A stretch of 64,000 nucleotides of DNA. Origin: an uncultured Acidaminococcus sp. GTDB taxonomy: Bacteria > Bacillota > Negativicutes > Acidaminococcales > Acidaminococcaceae. A program made the translations under genes and the position numbers. Below the pieces are notes generated by a model. The model had not been told where the DNA came from. It saw only the letters and a program-made list of their open reading frames with translations, and made no database searches. This document shows, piece after piece, positions 1-9,317 of the stretch. Positions within the stretch are counted from its first letter, which is position 1, and every line of letters starts with the position of its first letter. The DNA lies in contig UPXT01000001.1 of NCBI GenBank assembly GCA_900538365.1, positions 1 to 64,000 of the forward strand, given 5' to 3'.

Positions 1-101
1 TAGGTCACTTAAGCTCCATTTTCCGCATTTAATTAAGCTGCAACACAATCTTATATGGGTCTCCCGAGAAAATGTTGACACATACTTGGGGACAAATTGG
101 T

Positions 102-130
102 CTGACGAAGCGCTTAAAATATGGTAAAAT
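102..130 (+). promoter_or_regulatory. Probable sigma-70 promoter of the secreted repeat protein gene
   Basis: A CTGACG -35 box (102-107) and a TAAAAT -10 box (125-130) are separated by 17 bases, about 40 bases before the start codon at 172. The -35 has two mismatches to consensus, so the call is moderate. A TTGACA at 75-80 has no -10 partner at suitable spacing. Confidence 0.5.
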
Positions 131-171
131 AAAAAGGTTAAAATAAGTTTTTGGGGAAAGGAAACTTAGCT

Positions 172-1116
172 ATGAAAAAGCAAATCATCACCGTCCTGGT
201 CCTTGGTGCAATTGTGGCTATGCCCTTTTCGGCAGCGGCAGGCACCGCGGAAAGTGCCCAGTGGCGGAAATATACAACCAGGGCCAAACAAAGAGCTGCC
301 GAGGAAGCGGCTGCTAAGGAAGAAAAAGCAAAAGAAGCGGCTCTTGCCCGCCTAAAAGCGGAAGAAGCCCTTTCCAGGGAACCTTTGTGGAAACGCTATA
401 CGAGCCGCGGCAAAGCGGCACGGAAAGCGCTCACGGAAAAAGGCCTGACAAGTAAAACCCTTGGGGCTTCAACCGTAGAAGCGGATACAGCTAAAAAAGC
501 CCTGCAGCCTGAAGCATCGGTCCAACCCATGACGGGGAAAAAAGAAGCGGCAGCCGCCCCTTCAAAGAAAATGGATGGGACCCAAAAGGCAGCGGACCCT
601 ATTGCAGCCAAGGCAGACGCAAAATTGGCGGCGGAACAGGATGAACCTTCTTGGAAAAAGTACTTGAGACGGGCGGAAGAAAAAAATAAAACGGCGCAGG
701 AATCCGCCGAAGAGGTGGCAAAACCCTCCCCAGAGGGAAATAAGCTTTCAACCCTTGAGGAAGAATCCCTTCCCACCGTGCCGAGTGACAAGGAGGCTGC
801 TTGGGAACTGGCCGCCGTAAACTCCCGCTATGAAGTCTACTTTGATTCCCGTTCCCTAAGCTATGATAAACAGACGGGCATCTTGACGGTTTGGAATAAA
901 TGGGTTCGCCGCGGAGGCAACACGACCTATCTTTATTCCCGCTACGATGTAAGACTCAAAACCTACATGGACCTGTATCGGGCAGATTACAACCGCCGCC
1001 AGGGCACCATGATCAGCGAGTCCACCGTCCGGGACAGTGCTTGGACGCCCTTATCCCCCCATACACTGGGGATGGAATTATCCCAAGCCCTAAACGCGTA
1101 TCTGCTCAACCAATAA
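172..1116 (+). CDS. Secreted Ala/Lys/Glu-rich protein with a three-fold W-x-x-Y motif
   Basis: I do not recognise the family. The 314-residue product starts with a Sec signal peptide (MKKQIITV, hydrophobic run, AAAG-type cleavage near residue 23). ATG 172 is chosen because a GGGGAAAGG ribosome site ends about 10 bases upstream; an upstream in-frame TTG at 151 overlaps that site. A short motif W-(R/K)-(K/R)-Y-x-x-R occurs near residues 31, 73 and 161, separated by low-complexity Ala/Glu/Lys linkers likely to be helical. Residues from about 210 to the end form a compact non-repetitive domain rich in Tyr, Arg and Trp. It is probably envelope- or periplasm-associated; function unknown. Confidence 0.7.
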   Translation: MKKQIITVLVLGAIVAMPFSAAAGTAESAQWRKYTTRAKQRAAEEAAAKEEKAKEAALARLKAEEALSREPLWKRYTSRGKAARKALTEKGLTSKTLGASTVEADTAKKALQPEASVQPMTGKKEAAAAPSKKMDGTQKAADPIAAKADAKLAAEQDEPSWKKYLRRAEEKNKTAQESAEEVAKPSPEGNKLSTLEEESLPTVPSDKEAAWELAAVNSRYEVYFDSRSLSYDKQTGILTVWNKWVRRGGNTTYLYSRYDVRLKTYMDLYRADYNRRQGTMISESTVRDSAWTPLSPHTLGMELSQALNAYLLNQ

Positions 1117-1146
1117 GGCGGGAAGCCAAAGAAAGCGCGCAGTTCC

Positions 1147-1175
1147 TTGCCTTTCCTTGGCGTACGTGTTATAAT
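1147..1175 (+). promoter_or_regulatory. Strong promoter of the rimP-nusA-infB operon
   Basis: TTGCCT (1147-1152), a 17-base spacer and a perfect TATAAT (1170-1175). Transcription would begin near 1182, leaving a leader of about 195 bases before rimP. Confidence 0.75.
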
Positions 1176-1204
1176 GAACGATAGAAAACTGAGGCAAACC
1201 TTGG

Positions 1205-1228
1205 AGAGTGGGTATTTATACCCGCTCT
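1205..1228 (+). promoter_or_regulatory. Conserved-type hairpin in the rimP operon leader
   Basis: Ten paired bases (1205-1214 with 1219-1228, one G-T pair) close on a four-base loop; the core is GTGGGTA and TACCCGC. It lies about 25 bases after the predicted transcription start. A similar GAGTGGG/CCCACTC hairpin precedes rimP in many Firmicutes as I recall; its function is not something I can assign from sequence. Confidence 0.5.
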
Positions 1229-1375
1229 TTCGTTTACAAGGAGCAAAAGGAGCATGCTCCAATTCGATTTCCCTTCTTCTTGGAAGCGGGGAGAAGGCAG
1301 CAAGGTGCGGACCGATGTTTTGCTCCAATATCCGGTGCTCTCCGGGATCATGAATTAAAAAGAAGCAGGTGCCAA

Positions 1376-1837
1376 ATGGACAAAAAGAAAATCGTGGAAC
1401 AGGTCAGCGAGCTCGCCCTTCCTATTTGTGAAGCGTGCGGCGTAGAACTTGTTGATGTGGAATATGTCCGGGAACGGGACTGGTATCTCCGGGTCTACAT
1501 CGATAAAGAAGGCGGCATCGATATTGATGACTGCACGGCTGTAAGCGGTGACCTTGAAAAAGTATTGGATGAAAAAGACGTCATCAAGGAACAGTACTAT
1601 CTGGAAGTTTCTTCCCCCGGTATCGACAGACCGCTAAAAAAGGACAGCGATTATGTCGATCACTATGGTAAGAAGATTGACGTATCTTTTTATGCCCCGT
1701 TTGAAGGCAAGAAGGTGATGACCTATGAACTTATCAGCCACGATGAAGCCCATTTGGTCGTGAAAAACTTTAAGAACCAGAAAGTGACCCTGGAGCGGTC
1801 GCTTATTTCATCTGTCAGACCACATTTGGATTTTTAA
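1376..1837 (+). CDS. rimP: Ribosome maturation factor RimP
   Basis: RimP assists assembly of the 30S ribosomal subunit in the cytoplasm. The 153-residue product matches the family length and shows the N-terminal alpha/beta domain with GVELVDVEY, the central SPGIDRPL segment (around residue 82) and an SH3-like C-terminal domain. ATG 1376 follows an AGAAGCAGG site; the open frame runs further upstream through the leader hairpin but no family similarity is seen there. It is the first gene of the operon and ends 15 bases before nusA, whose ribosome site overlaps the rimP stop. Order and spacing are typical of Firmicutes. Confidence 0.95.
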   Translation: MDKKKIVEQVSELALPICEACGVELVDVEYVRERDWYLRVYIDKEGGIDIDDCTAVSGDLEKVLDEKDVIKEQYYLEVSSPGIDRPLKKDSDYVDHYGKKIDVSFYAPFEGKKVMTYELISHDEAHLVVKNFKNQKVTLERSLISSVRPHLDF

Positions 1838-1852
1838 GGGAGGATTTTACAA

Positions 1853-2932
1853 GTGAATGCGGATTTTGTAAGAGCCATTGCGCAGCTGGCCAAGGAGAAG
1901 CATATTTCTCCGGACGTACTGTACAGTGCGGTGGAAGAGGCGCTCATCACAGCCTATAAGAAGAATTTCGGCTCCACTCAGAATGTCAGGGTTTCCATGA
2001 ACAAGGAAAATGGGGAGATTCACGTCTATGCGCAGAAAAATATTGTAACGGAAGTGGAAAATCCCTTGACCGAAATCAGCCTTGATGAAGCGTTCAAGCT
2101 GAACCCGCGCTACCAGGCCGGGGACGTTGTGGAAGAAGAAGTGACGCCCAAGAACTTTGGCCGCATTGCCGCCCAAAATGCCAAACAGGTGATTGTCCAG
2201 CGCATCCGCGAAGCAGAGCGGGGGATGGTCTACGAAAAGTATTCCGATCGGGAAAACGATATCGTCACAGGAACCATCCAGCGTATCGAGGGCCGCAACA
2301 TCTTTGTTGATCTGGGCACGGCCGAGGGAACGCTCCTTCCCAACGAACAGATCCCGGGGGAAACCTATGAATACCATCAGCGGATCAAATGTTATGTAGT
2401 CGAAGTCAAAAAGACCACCAAGGGTCCCCAGATCATCCTGTCCCGGACCCATCCCGGTCTCTTGAAACGTCTTTTTGAATTGGAAGTGGCAGAAATCCAG
2501 GATGGAACGGTCATCATTGACAGCGTTGCCCGTGAACCGGGAATGCGCAGCAAGATTGCTGTCCATAGCACCAATCCCAGTGTTGATCCTGTCGGTGCCT
2601 GCGTCGGTCCTAAAGGGATGCGTGTCCAGACCGTTGTTGATGAACTGGGCGGCGAAAAGATCGATATTGTCAAATACAGTGACAATCCGGAAGAATATGT
2701 CGCCAGCGCCCTTTCACCATCCAAGGTTGTATCGGCAGCCGCCGATGCCGAACACAAGATTTGCCGTGTCGTCGTGCCGGACTTCCAGCTTTCCCTTGCC
2801 ATTGGCAAGGAAGGCCAGAATGCCCGGCTTGCAGCTAAACTCACAGGCTGGAAAATCGACATCAAGAGTGAGACCCAGGCCCGTGAAAACGTGGAAGCCG
2901 CAGCTGGCGGAGAAAACGGGGATGAAGCATGA
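1853..2932 (+). CDS. nusA: Transcription termination/antitermination factor NusA
   Basis: NusA binds RNA polymerase and nascent RNA, modulating pausing, termination and antitermination. The 359-residue protein has the N-terminal polymerase-binding domain (1-125), an S1 domain (about 136-200, with GTIQRIEGRNIFVDLG) and two KH modules (VGPKGMRVQ after residue 248 and AIGKEGQNAR near 318). It has the short form found in Firmicutes, without the acidic repeats of E. coli NusA. The start codon is GTG, preceded by AAGGGAGG. Its stop overlaps the ylxR start by four bases, indicating translational coupling in the rimP-to-rpsO operon. Confidence 0.97.
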   Translation: MNADFVRAIAQLAKEKHISPDVLYSAVEEALITAYKKNFGSTQNVRVSMNKENGEIHVYAQKNIVTEVENPLTEISLDEAFKLNPRYQAGDVVEEEVTPKNFGRIAAQNAKQVIVQRIREAERGMVYEKYSDRENDIVTGTIQRIEGRNIFVDLGTAEGTLLPNEQIPGETYEYHQRIKCYVVEVKKTTKGPQIILSRTHPGLLKRLFELEVAEIQDGTVIIDSVAREPGMRSKIAVHSTNPSVDPVGACVGPKGMRVQTVVDELGGEKIDIVKYSDNPEEYVASALSPSKVVSAAADAEHKICRVVVPDFQLSLAIGKEGQNARLAAKLTGWKIDIKSETQARENVEAAAGGENGDEA

Positions 2933-3195
2933 AGGTCAAGAAGATCCCGCAGCGCAGCTGCATTGGCTGCGGCACCAAAAAGGACAAGAAGGACCTGATC
3001 CGCATCGTCCGGACGCCGGATGGGGATATTGTCCTTGACCGGACCGGAAAAAAGGCGGGACGGGGTGCCTATGTCTGTGATGATCCAAGCTGCATCCAAA
3101 AAGCCTTTGCTTCAAAGAGCCTGGAACGGGCTTTTGAAATTCCCGTGTCCAAGGAATGCAAGGATGCCTTGTTAGAGGAACTGAAAAAATCATGA
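2929..3195 (+). CDS. ylxR: YlxR family RNA-binding protein (DUF448)
   Basis: A small protein of 88 residues with the family hallmark PQRSCIGCGTKKDKKDLIRI at residues 5-24 and the GRGAYVC segment downstream. YlxR proteins are basic nucleic-acid-binding proteins; reports link family members to RNase P and to transcription regulation, but the role in this organism cannot be read from sequence. The gene overlaps nusA upstream and the ylxQ gene downstream by ATGA, as in Bacillus (nusA-ylxR-ylxQ-infB), so it is co-translated with its neighbours. Confidence 0.93.
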   Translation: MKVKKIPQRSCIGCGTKKDKKDLIRIVRTPDGDIVLDRTGKKAGRGAYVCDDPSCIQKAFASKSLERAFEIPVSKECKDALLEELKKS

Positions 3196-3485
3196 AGACC
3201 GATGAACAGCTCTATTTTGCCTTGGGCCTTGCCCAAAAGGCAGGAAAAGCCGCATCTGGCGATATGGCCGTCAGCGAAGCACTGAAAAAGGGGCTGGGCT
3301 GCTATGCTGTCCTTGCCGAGGACGCAGCACCCCGGACGGTCGAAAAAGTGGTGGCTCTCTGCAAAGAGACCCATGTTCCTTTTACCAAACGTCTTACAGC
3401 TGCAAGGATTGGCCAAGCCTTAGGGAAGGCCCCTCGCGCTGCTGTCGTGTTATTAGATAAGAACTTTATGAAAATGATGATATAG
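3192..3485 (+). CDS. ylxQ: L7Ae/L30e-like ribosomal protein YlxQ
   Basis: A 97-residue member of the L7Ae/L30e/S12e/Gadd45 fold, which binds kink-turn RNA in relatives. Visible features are the start [20 protein letters not shown], a central [13 protein letters not shown] and a C-terminal [15 protein letters not shown] 3192 overlaps the ylxR stop by four bases; an upstream in-frame start at 3156 would extend into ylxR and lacks support. It sits between ylxR and infB, the standard Firmicute position. The biological role of YlxQ remains poorly defined. Confidence 0.9.
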   Translation: MKTDEQLYFALGLAQKAGKAASGDMAVSEALKKGLGCYAVLAEDAAPRTVEKVVALCKETHVPFTKRLTAARIGQALGKAPRAAVVLLDKNFMKMMI

Positions 3486-3507
3486 TCGTTTTACTGGAGG
3501 TGTGCGG

Positions 3508-6072
3508 ATGACAAAATTTAGAATATATGAGATCGCCAAAGAAATTAATGTGGACAGCAAGGAAATCGTGTCCTTCCTGAAGGCCCGCAACATTGCTGTC
3601 AAGAGTAACCTGAGCTCCGTCGATGAAGGGGTCCGGCAAACGGTCCTTAAGGAGATGAGCCGCAAGGGAAATGGGCCCAGGGCTCCGCAAAAGGTTCAGG
3701 CTCCTCAGCAATCTTCTGGCCAGCCGAAGGAACGAGTTGCTCCCAAGGCTGCTCCTATTCATCCAGCGCAGCCTGTCCAGAAAGACCTGCAGCGGGAAGA
3801 CCGCCGCAAGGAAGGCCACAATCAGCATGGAAGCCAAAATGGTCCCCATAACGGTCATGGTGGGGAGATCCGCCGTCCTGACAATCGGGAACGCCAAAAC
3901 GGCGGCCGCATGAATCTGCAAAATGGTCAGCGCAGTCAGCATAATGGGACCGGCGCTGTTCATAATGACCACAATGACCGCGGCCGCGGCAATCAGCAGA
4001 ATCATACCCGAGCAAATGGAAATGGCCCCCGTCATAATGACAATCGGGATAACCGCGGCGGGAACAGCAATAACCGCCGCAACCAGAACAATCCACGCAA
4101 TAATGGCAGTCGTCCGCAAAACAGCGGATTCAATATGAACAGTCCCCATGCCGGAAAGGATATGGGAAAAAGAAACCAGAACTTCGGACATAAGGAGAAA
4201 AAGGAAAAAATCAAGGGATCGTACGCAAGCCGCGATACACGCCCCTTACGCAGTGCAGATCATATGATGAAAAACCATAAACATAAAAACAACAACCAGG
4301 CCGCACCGAAAAAACAGGCTGAAGTCGTTCGTCCGACGAGCATTGAAGTAGGCGAGAGCATCAGTGTCAAGGACTTTGCCAAACTCTTGTGCCGCGATGT
4401 CAATGAAGTCATCAAGAAGCTCTTCCTTCTGGGGAAGATGGTGACCATCAACCAGGAAATCGACCATGAAACGGCCGAACTTGTGGGCATGGACTTCAAC
4501 TGTGAAATCAAGGAACCGCCTCCTGAGCAGGATCCGACGGAACTTCCGGAAATCGAGGACAATCCGGCCAAACGCAAGCCTCGTCCTCCTGTTGTTACCG
4601 TCATGGGTCACGTTGACCATGGTAAGACGTCCCTTCTTGACGCCATCCGTAAGACCAATGTGACGGCCCGTGAAGCTGGCGGGATTACGCAGCACATTGG
4701 TGCTTACCGCGTCATCTGCCAAGGCCGGCCCATCGTCTTTTTGGATACGCCGGGCCATGAAGCCTTTACGGCCATGCGTGCCAGAGGGGCCCAGGTCACG
4801 GATATTGCTGTCCTTGTTGTTGCCGCCGATGACGGCGTCATGCCCCAGACCATGGAAGCCATCAATCATGCCAAGGCCGCCAATGTGCCTGTCATTGTGG
4901 CCATCAACAAAATCGATAAGGAAGGGGCCAACCCTGATTTTGTCATGCAGCAGCTGTCCGAACATGGTCTCATTCCGGAAGCCTGGGGCGGCGATACCAT
5001 CATGGTTCCCGTTTCGGCCCGTCAGAAGACAGGAATTTCCGATATCCTTGAAATGATCCTTCTGGAAGCTGACATGCTTGAACTGAAAGCGAACCCTGAC
5101 CTGCCTGCCCATGGAACCATCATCGAAGCCAAATTGGATAAGGGCCGCGGACCGGTAGCAACGGTCCTTGTTGACCGAGGGACGCTCCATATCGGGGATT
5201 CCATCCTTGCTGGCACGACTTACGGTAAAGTCCGTGCCATGGTCAACGACCGAGGTGAAAAAGTAAAGAAGGCCGGTCCTTCTACGCCGGTTGAGGTTCT
5301 GGGCCTCAATGATGTGCCGGAAGCCGGTGACTTCCTTGATGCAACGGATGAACATACGGCGCGCGTTGTTGCAGAAAAGCGGCTGGATAAGCAAAAGATG
5401 GACGAGCAGAAGAAAGCCAAGGTTTCCCTTGATGATATCTTCAGCCGAATCCAGGAAGGGGAAATGAAGGACCTGAACATCGTCGTCAAAGCCGATGTCC
5501 AAGGCACCATCCAGGCCCTTGAACAAGCTCTTACGAATATCAAGAACACAGAAGTCAAGGTTGTGATTGTGCACTCCGGTGTCGGCACGATCAACGAATC
5601 GGACGTCATGCTTGCCAGTGCCTCAAACGCCCTCATCATCGGCTTCAACGTCCGTCCTGATGCCAATGCACGCAAAGCTGCCGAAACCGAACAGGTCGAT
5701 ATCCGGACCTATCGCGTCATCTATGATGCCCTCAACGATGTTGAAGCGGCCATCAAGGGGATGCTGGCACCGAAGTTCCGCGAAAAGATCATTGGCCATG
5801 TTGAAATTCGCAAGGTCATTCCCATCAACAAGAACCTTATTGCCGGTGCTTATGTCAAGGACGGAAAGATTACGAGAAACGCCAAGATCCGTCTTGTCCG
5901 CGACGGAATCATTGTTCATGAAGGCGAACTTGATTCCCTGCGCCGCTTCAAAGATGATGTCAAGGAAGTTGCGGCGAGCTATGAATGCGGTCTCACCCTC
6001 GCCGACTATCGCGATATCAAGGAAGGCGACCAGCTCGAAGTCTACATCATGGAAGAAGTCGCAGCTGAATAA
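3508..6072 (+). CDS. infB: Translation initiation factor IF-2
   Basis: IF-2 is the GTPase that positions initiator tRNA and promotes subunit joining. The 854-residue protein has an N-terminal IF2_N helix domain (1-50), a long disordered segment (about 55-250), a second IF2_N domain (around 265-315), the G domain (GHVDHGKT at residue 367 onward, [12 protein letters not shown]), then domains II, III and the fMet-tRNA-binding C domain. ATG 3508 is preferred over GTG 3502 because TGGAGG ends only one base before the GTG. Within residues 99-228, Asn makes up 30 of 130 residues, with many Gly, His and Arg, an unusual composition for this linker. Confidence 0.97.
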   Translation: MTKFRIYEIAKEINVDSKEIVSFLKARNIAVKSNLSSVDEGVRQTVLKEMSRKGNGPRAPQKVQAPQQSSGQPKERVAPKAAPIHPAQPVQKDLQREDRRKEGHNQHGSQNGPHNGHGGEIRRPDNRERQNGGRMNLQNGQRSQHNGTGAVHNDHNDRGRGNQQNHTRANGNGPRHNDNRDNRGGNSNNRRNQNNPRNNGSRPQNSGFNMNSPHAGKDMGKRNQNFGHKEKKEKIKGSYASRDTRPLRSADHMMKNHKHKNNNQAAPKKQAEVVRPTSIEVGESISVKDFAKLLCRDVNEVIKKLFLLGKMVTINQEIDHETAELVGMDFNCEIKEPPPEQDPTELPEIEDNPAKRKPRPPVVTVMGHVDHGKTSLLDAIRKTNVTAREAGGITQHIGAYRVICQGRPIVFLDTPGHEAFTAMRARGAQVTDIAVLVVAADDGVMPQTMEAINHAKAANVPVIVAINKIDKEGANPDFVMQQLSEHGLIPEAWGGDTIMVPVSARQKTGISDILEMILLEADMLELKANPDLPAHGTIIEAKLDKGRGPVATVLVDRGTLHIGDSILAGTTYGKVRAMVNDRGEKVKKAGPSTPVEVLGLNDVPEAGDFLDATDEHTARVVAEKRLDKQKMDEQKKAKVSLDDIFSRIQEGEMKDLNIVVKADVQGTIQALEQALTNIKNTEVKVVIVHSGVGTINESDVMLASASNALIIGFNVRPDANARKAAETEQVDIRTYRVIYDALNDVEAAIKGMLAPKFREKIIGHVEIRKVIPINKNLIAGAYVKDGKITRNAKIRLVRDGIIVHEGELDSLRRFKDDVKEVAASYECGLTLADYRDIKEGDQLEVYIMEEVAAE

Positions 6073-6083
6073 GGAGAAGCATT

Positions 6084-6443
6084 ATGTCAAAATTACGGGC
6101 TGAAAAGCTTCAGGCCCTGATTAAACAGGAATTGAGCAATATGCTGCTACGTGAAGTCAAGGACCCGCGTGTAAAATTTGTTACCATTACGGGCGTTGAA
6201 GTCACAAACGAACTCAGCTATGCCAAGATCTATGTGAGCCTTTATGGCTCCAAAGAGCAGCAGGAGGAGGCCTGGAAAGGCCTTCAGAGCTGCCTGGGAT
6301 ATTTCCGGACGGAAATTGCCAAACGCATCAAACTTCGGATGGCGCCCCATCTGAGTTTCCATAAAGATACATCCATGGAATACTCTGCCCATATTGAGTC
6401 CATCCTGAAGGAAATCAAAGAGAAAGAAGACCATCATGAGTAA
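6084..6443 (+). CDS. rbfA: Ribosome-binding factor A
   Basis: RbfA binds the 30S subunit near the 5' helix of 16S rRNA and acts in late maturation and cold adaptation. The 119-residue protein is of normal length and has the KH-like core with LREVKDPRVKFVTITGVEV and the helix containing LGYFRTEIAKRIKLRMAPHL. An AAGGAGAAG ribosome site lies in the 11-base gap after infB. The gene overlaps the following DHH phosphoesterase gene by eight bases, so the infB-rbfA-nrnA-truB block is tightly coupled. Confidence 0.96.
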   Translation: MSKLRAEKLQALIKQELSNMLLREVKDPRVKFVTITGVEVTNELSYAKIYVSLYGSKEQQEEAWKGLQSCLGYFRTEIAKRIKLRMAPHLSFHKDTSMEYSAHIESILKEIKEKEDHHE

Positions 6444-7392
6444 AAACGTTGGCTACAAGGAAACGTGGGACCTCATCATGGCCGCTTCCCGCATTGCCAT
6501 CGTCAGCCATATTGGCCCCGATGGGGATACGACGGGATCCGGACTTGCCCTTGCCGAAGCACTTCGGCAGAAGGGAAAGGCAGTGCACCTTCTTGTGGAC
6601 GATGTGATTCCCCTTACGTATCGATTCCTGCCCGGTGCGGAGGCGTACCATCAGGTGACGGAAGGGGAGACCATTCCCACCGATCTGACCATTGTGGTTG
6701 ATGCCAGTTCCAAGGATCGGATGGGGGCCAATGAAGCGGCTCTGTCATCTCCCATCCTCAACATCGATCACCATATTTCCAATACGCATTACGCTGACTA
6801 CCTGCTCCTTGACCCAAAAGCCGCGGCAACAGGGGAGGTCATTTATCGGCTCTTTAAGGAAAACCACGTTTCCATCAATAAAGACATGGCCATCTGCCTT
6901 TATACGGCGATTGTCACGGACTGTGGCTTCTTTAAGTATGGGAATACGACGCCAGCGTGCATGATGGCTGCCGCTGAGCTTCTGCCTTACGGCGTCCATC
7001 CCGACGAGATTTCCGACATCCTTGAAATGAAATCACGGGAGACCATCGAACTGCTGGCTAAGGTCCTGCCGACGCTGACCTTCTATGAAGGTGGAAAGAT
7101 CAGTACACTGGAAATCCGTCATGACCTTTATCAAAAGGAGATTTCCACGGACAGTTTCATCTACTATCCCCGCTATATTGAGGGTGTGGAAGTGGCTGTG
7201 GTCTTTAAGGCTGTGGAAGAAGATGAAACGCGGGTCAGCATGCGCTCCCGCTTAGTTGATGTCAGTCAGATCGCCCTTTCCTTTGGCGGCGGCGGGCACG
7301 TGAAAGCTGCGGGATGTACCATCAAAGCACCTCTTCCTGAAGCAAAAAAAGCATTGATTGGGGCCCTTTCAACGGCCTTGAAGGGAGCCTGA
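6436..7392 (+). CDS. nrnA: DHH/DHHA1 phosphoesterase, NrnA-like (nanoRNase / pAp phosphatase)
   Basis: NrnA-type enzymes degrade very short oligoribonucleotides and dephosphorylate 3'-phosphoadenosine 5'-phosphate. The 318-residue product shows the manganese-binding motifs in order: SHIGPDGDTTGSG, a VVDAS segment, DHH at residues 111-113, and TDCGFFKYGNTTP. The C-terminal DHHA1 domain ends with FGGGGHVKAAGC. Length and motif order fit the family. Position between rbfA and truB is common in Firmicutes. Assignment to nanoRNase rather than a cyclic-dinucleotide phosphodiesterase rests on length and lack of GGDEF or PAS domains. Confidence 0.9.
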   Translation: MSKNVGYKETWDLIMAASRIAIVSHIGPDGDTTGSGLALAEALRQKGKAVHLLVDDVIPLTYRFLPGAEAYHQVTEGETIPTDLTIVVDASSKDRMGANEAALSSPILNIDHHISNTHYADYLLLDPKAAATGEVIYRLFKENHVSINKDMAICLYTAIVTDCGFFKYGNTTPACMMAAAELLPYGVHPDEISDILEMKSRETIELLAKVLPTLTFYEGGKISTLEIRHDLYQKEISTDSFIYYPRYIEGVEVAVVFKAVEEDETRVSMRSRLVDVSQIALSFGGGGHVKAAGCTIKAPLPEAKKALIGALSTALKGA

Positions 7393-7393
7393 G

Positions 7394-8260
7394 ATGGACG
7401 GCATCTTCAATGTGCTGAAACCCCCGGGGATGACCAGTCACGACGTTGTCGGTGCCATGCGGAAGATTCTCCAAATGAAGAAAATCGGTCATGCGGGGAC
7501 CCTTGATCCCATGGCTGCCGGTGTTCTGCCAGTCTTTACCGGGCAGGCAACGCGCTTTTTGGAATATGCGGCCCATGACCGCAAGACCTATCGGGCGGAG
7601 CTGACCTTTGGCTTTCGCACCGATACGGGAGACCTGGAAGGAAAGATCCTTGCGGAAAGTCCTGTTCGGGACCTTGATCTTGCTGAACTCAAGGAAACCC
7701 TCCAATCCTTTGTCGGGGAGGGCATGCAGGTTCCTCCCATGTATTCGGCCATCAGCGTAGGCGGCAAAAAGCTCTATAAACTGGCGCGCCAGGGAATTGA
7801 AGTGGAACGGGAGCCTCGACCCATTACCATCCATCACCTATCCCTTTTGACCTATCGGGGAAAGACACTGCTCTTTGAAGTCACTTGTTCCAAAGGAACC
7901 TTTATCCGGACCCTGTGCGAGGATATTGCCAAAAAACTCGGCATGGAAGGCACCATGAGCTTTCTTTTACGCACCCAAGTGGGAGACTTTACCTTGGAAA
8001 ATGCCCATACTTTGGAAGAAATCAAGCAGGACCCTCAAGGAACTGCGCTTTCCCTGGATGTAGTGCTTCGTCATTTCCCGCATCGTGAGGTAAATGACAT
8101 CCAAGCCCGCCGCATTGCCCAAGGGGTCGCCACGACGGTTCGCGGCATTGAAGAAGGACAGCTTTATGTCATCGAGCTTAAAGGTCATGGGGTCATTGGT
8201 CTTGCCCGTGCCAAACAAGGGCGGCTGTGCCCCCATAAAATCATCTACATTCCGGAGTGA
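7394..8260 (+). CDS. truB: tRNA pseudouridine-55 synthase TruB
   Basis: TruB converts U55 in the T loop of tRNA to pseudouridine. The 288-residue protein starts FNVLKPPGMTSHDVV and has the catalytic segment GHAGTLDPMAAGVLPV, with the nucleophilic aspartate at residue 38. The VPPMYSAISVGGKKLY and CSKGTFIRTLCEDI motifs follow, then a PUA-like C-terminal domain. The start codon is one base after the nrnA stop. The neighbouring ribF is the usual partner in Firmicutes. Confidence 0.96.
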   Translation: MDGIFNVLKPPGMTSHDVVGAMRKILQMKKIGHAGTLDPMAAGVLPVFTGQATRFLEYAAHDRKTYRAELTFGFRTDTGDLEGKILAESPVRDLDLAELKETLQSFVGEGMQVPPMYSAISVGGKKLYKLARQGIEVEREPRPITIHHLSLLTYRGKTLLFEVTCSKGTFIRTLCEDIAKKLGMEGTMSFLLRTQVGDFTLENAHTLEEIKQDPQGTALSLDVVLRHFPHREVNDIQARRIAQGVATTVRGIEEGQLYVIELKGHGVIGLARAKQGRLCPHKIIYIPE

Positions 8261-8269
8261 TGGCGTACT

Positions 8270-9208
8270 ATGCAAATCATAACAACATTGGATGAACTGA
8301 ATCGGGCGGTGCTGCCGCCATCCGCGGCAGCATTGGGAACCTTTGACGGGCTCCATAGAGGGCATCAAAAGGTCATCCATACGACCAGGGCCTATGCCAA
8401 GGAGCATGGACTTTCTTCTCTGGTCTTTACCTTCAGCAATCATCCCTTGGCTTTTTTGCGGCCGGAAAAGGAACCGCCCCGGCTTCTTTCCAATCCTGAT
8501 AAGATTGCCCTTCTTGAGGAAATGGGAATCGATATTCTCTGCAATATTCCCTTTACCAAGGAATTGGCCGTTCTATCTGCAGACGGATTCCTCTCGCTCC
8601 TCGAAGATAAGGGAGTACGGGCCGTTGGGATTGGAACCAATTTCAGCTTTGGCGCCGGCGGCACCGGGAATGTGGACTTTTTGAACAAAGTCCATGAAAA
8701 GTATGAGCTGACCATCTTGACCAGTCCCCTTCTGACTTTGGATGGCTGTGTGATTTCCAGTACGCAGATCCGGCGGGCCATTGGGGAAGGACAGATCCAT
8801 AAAGCCAATTTCATGTTGGGACGGCCTTATGTGATTCATGGAACCGTTATCCATGGGGATAAACGGGGCCGCACCCTAGGGTTCCCTACGGCCAATATCA
8901 GCCTTATGAATGAAAAGATTGCCATTCCCCAATACGGCGTCTATGCAGGTCTTGTCCAGGCTAAGGGGGTATGGTACAAAGCCATGCTCAATGTGGGAAA
9001 CAATCCCACCTTTGCTACGGAGGACATCCGGTTGGAAGCCCATCTGTTCGGCTTTGACCGTAATCTTTATGGCGAGCCTATTGCTGTGAAACTGATGGAA
9101 AAACTTCGCGACGAAATTCGTTTTTCCTCGGCAGAACAGCTGATCCGGCAAATGGAAAAGGATAAAAAAGCGACGCTGCTCATGGATTTTAGTTGCGGCA
9201 GCTTCTAA
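8270..9208 (+). CDS. ribF: Bifunctional riboflavin kinase / FAD synthetase
   Basis: RibF phosphorylates riboflavin to FMN and adenylates FMN to FAD. The N-terminal FAD synthetase domain carries GTFDGLHRGHQKVI (nucleotidyltransferase HxGH-like motif) and SSTQIRRAIGEG; the C-terminal riboflavin kinase domain carries GTVIHGDKRGRTLGFPTANI and LNVGNNPTF. The 312-residue length is standard. The gene starts nine bases after truB. The promoter for rpsO lies inside its last codons. FAD and FMN supply fits the many flavoenzymes in the window, although this linkage is general. Confidence 0.95.
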   Translation: MQIITTLDELNRAVLPPSAAALGTFDGLHRGHQKVIHTTRAYAKEHGLSSLVFTFSNHPLAFLRPEKEPPRLLSNPDKIALLEEMGIDILCNIPFTKELAVLSADGFLSLLEDKGVRAVGIGTNFSFGAGGTGNVDFLNKVHEKYELTILTSPLLTLDGCVISSTQIRRAIGEGQIHKANFMLGRPYVIHGTVIHGDKRGRTLGFPTANISLMNEKIAIPQYGVYAGLVQAKGVWYKAMLNVGNNPTFATEDIRLEAHLFGFDRNLYGEPIAVKLMEKLRDEIRFSSAEQLIRQMEKDKKATLLMDFSCGSF

Positions 9209-9221
9209 ACTATGATATACT
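9193..9221 (+). promoter_or_regulatory. rpsO promoter overlapping the 3' end of ribF
   Basis: TTGCGG (9193-9198), a 17-base spacer and TATACT (9216-9221). The resulting leader of about 90 bases before rpsO would be a natural place for S15 autoregulation, but I cannot match it to a known S15-binding RNA fold by eye. Confidence 0.65.
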
Positions 9222-9317
9222 ACCAAAGTGCCCACAAGGGCAAGCCATGACGCTGCCATGCGATCTCCGACGCTGGCTGCAGTTATCGGTATGATCTGTA
9301 TTGAGGAGGAATTTATT

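Noticed and set aside
1..101. Search for a gene end or terminator at the window start
   Set aside because: Only short stops and a partnerless TTGACA are seen; nothing that supports a feature call.
4246..5574. Long open frame (about 440 codons) on the minus strand opposite infB
   Set aside because: It is the antisense of conserved infB domains, has no ribosome site and encodes no recognisable motifs; it arises from codon bias.
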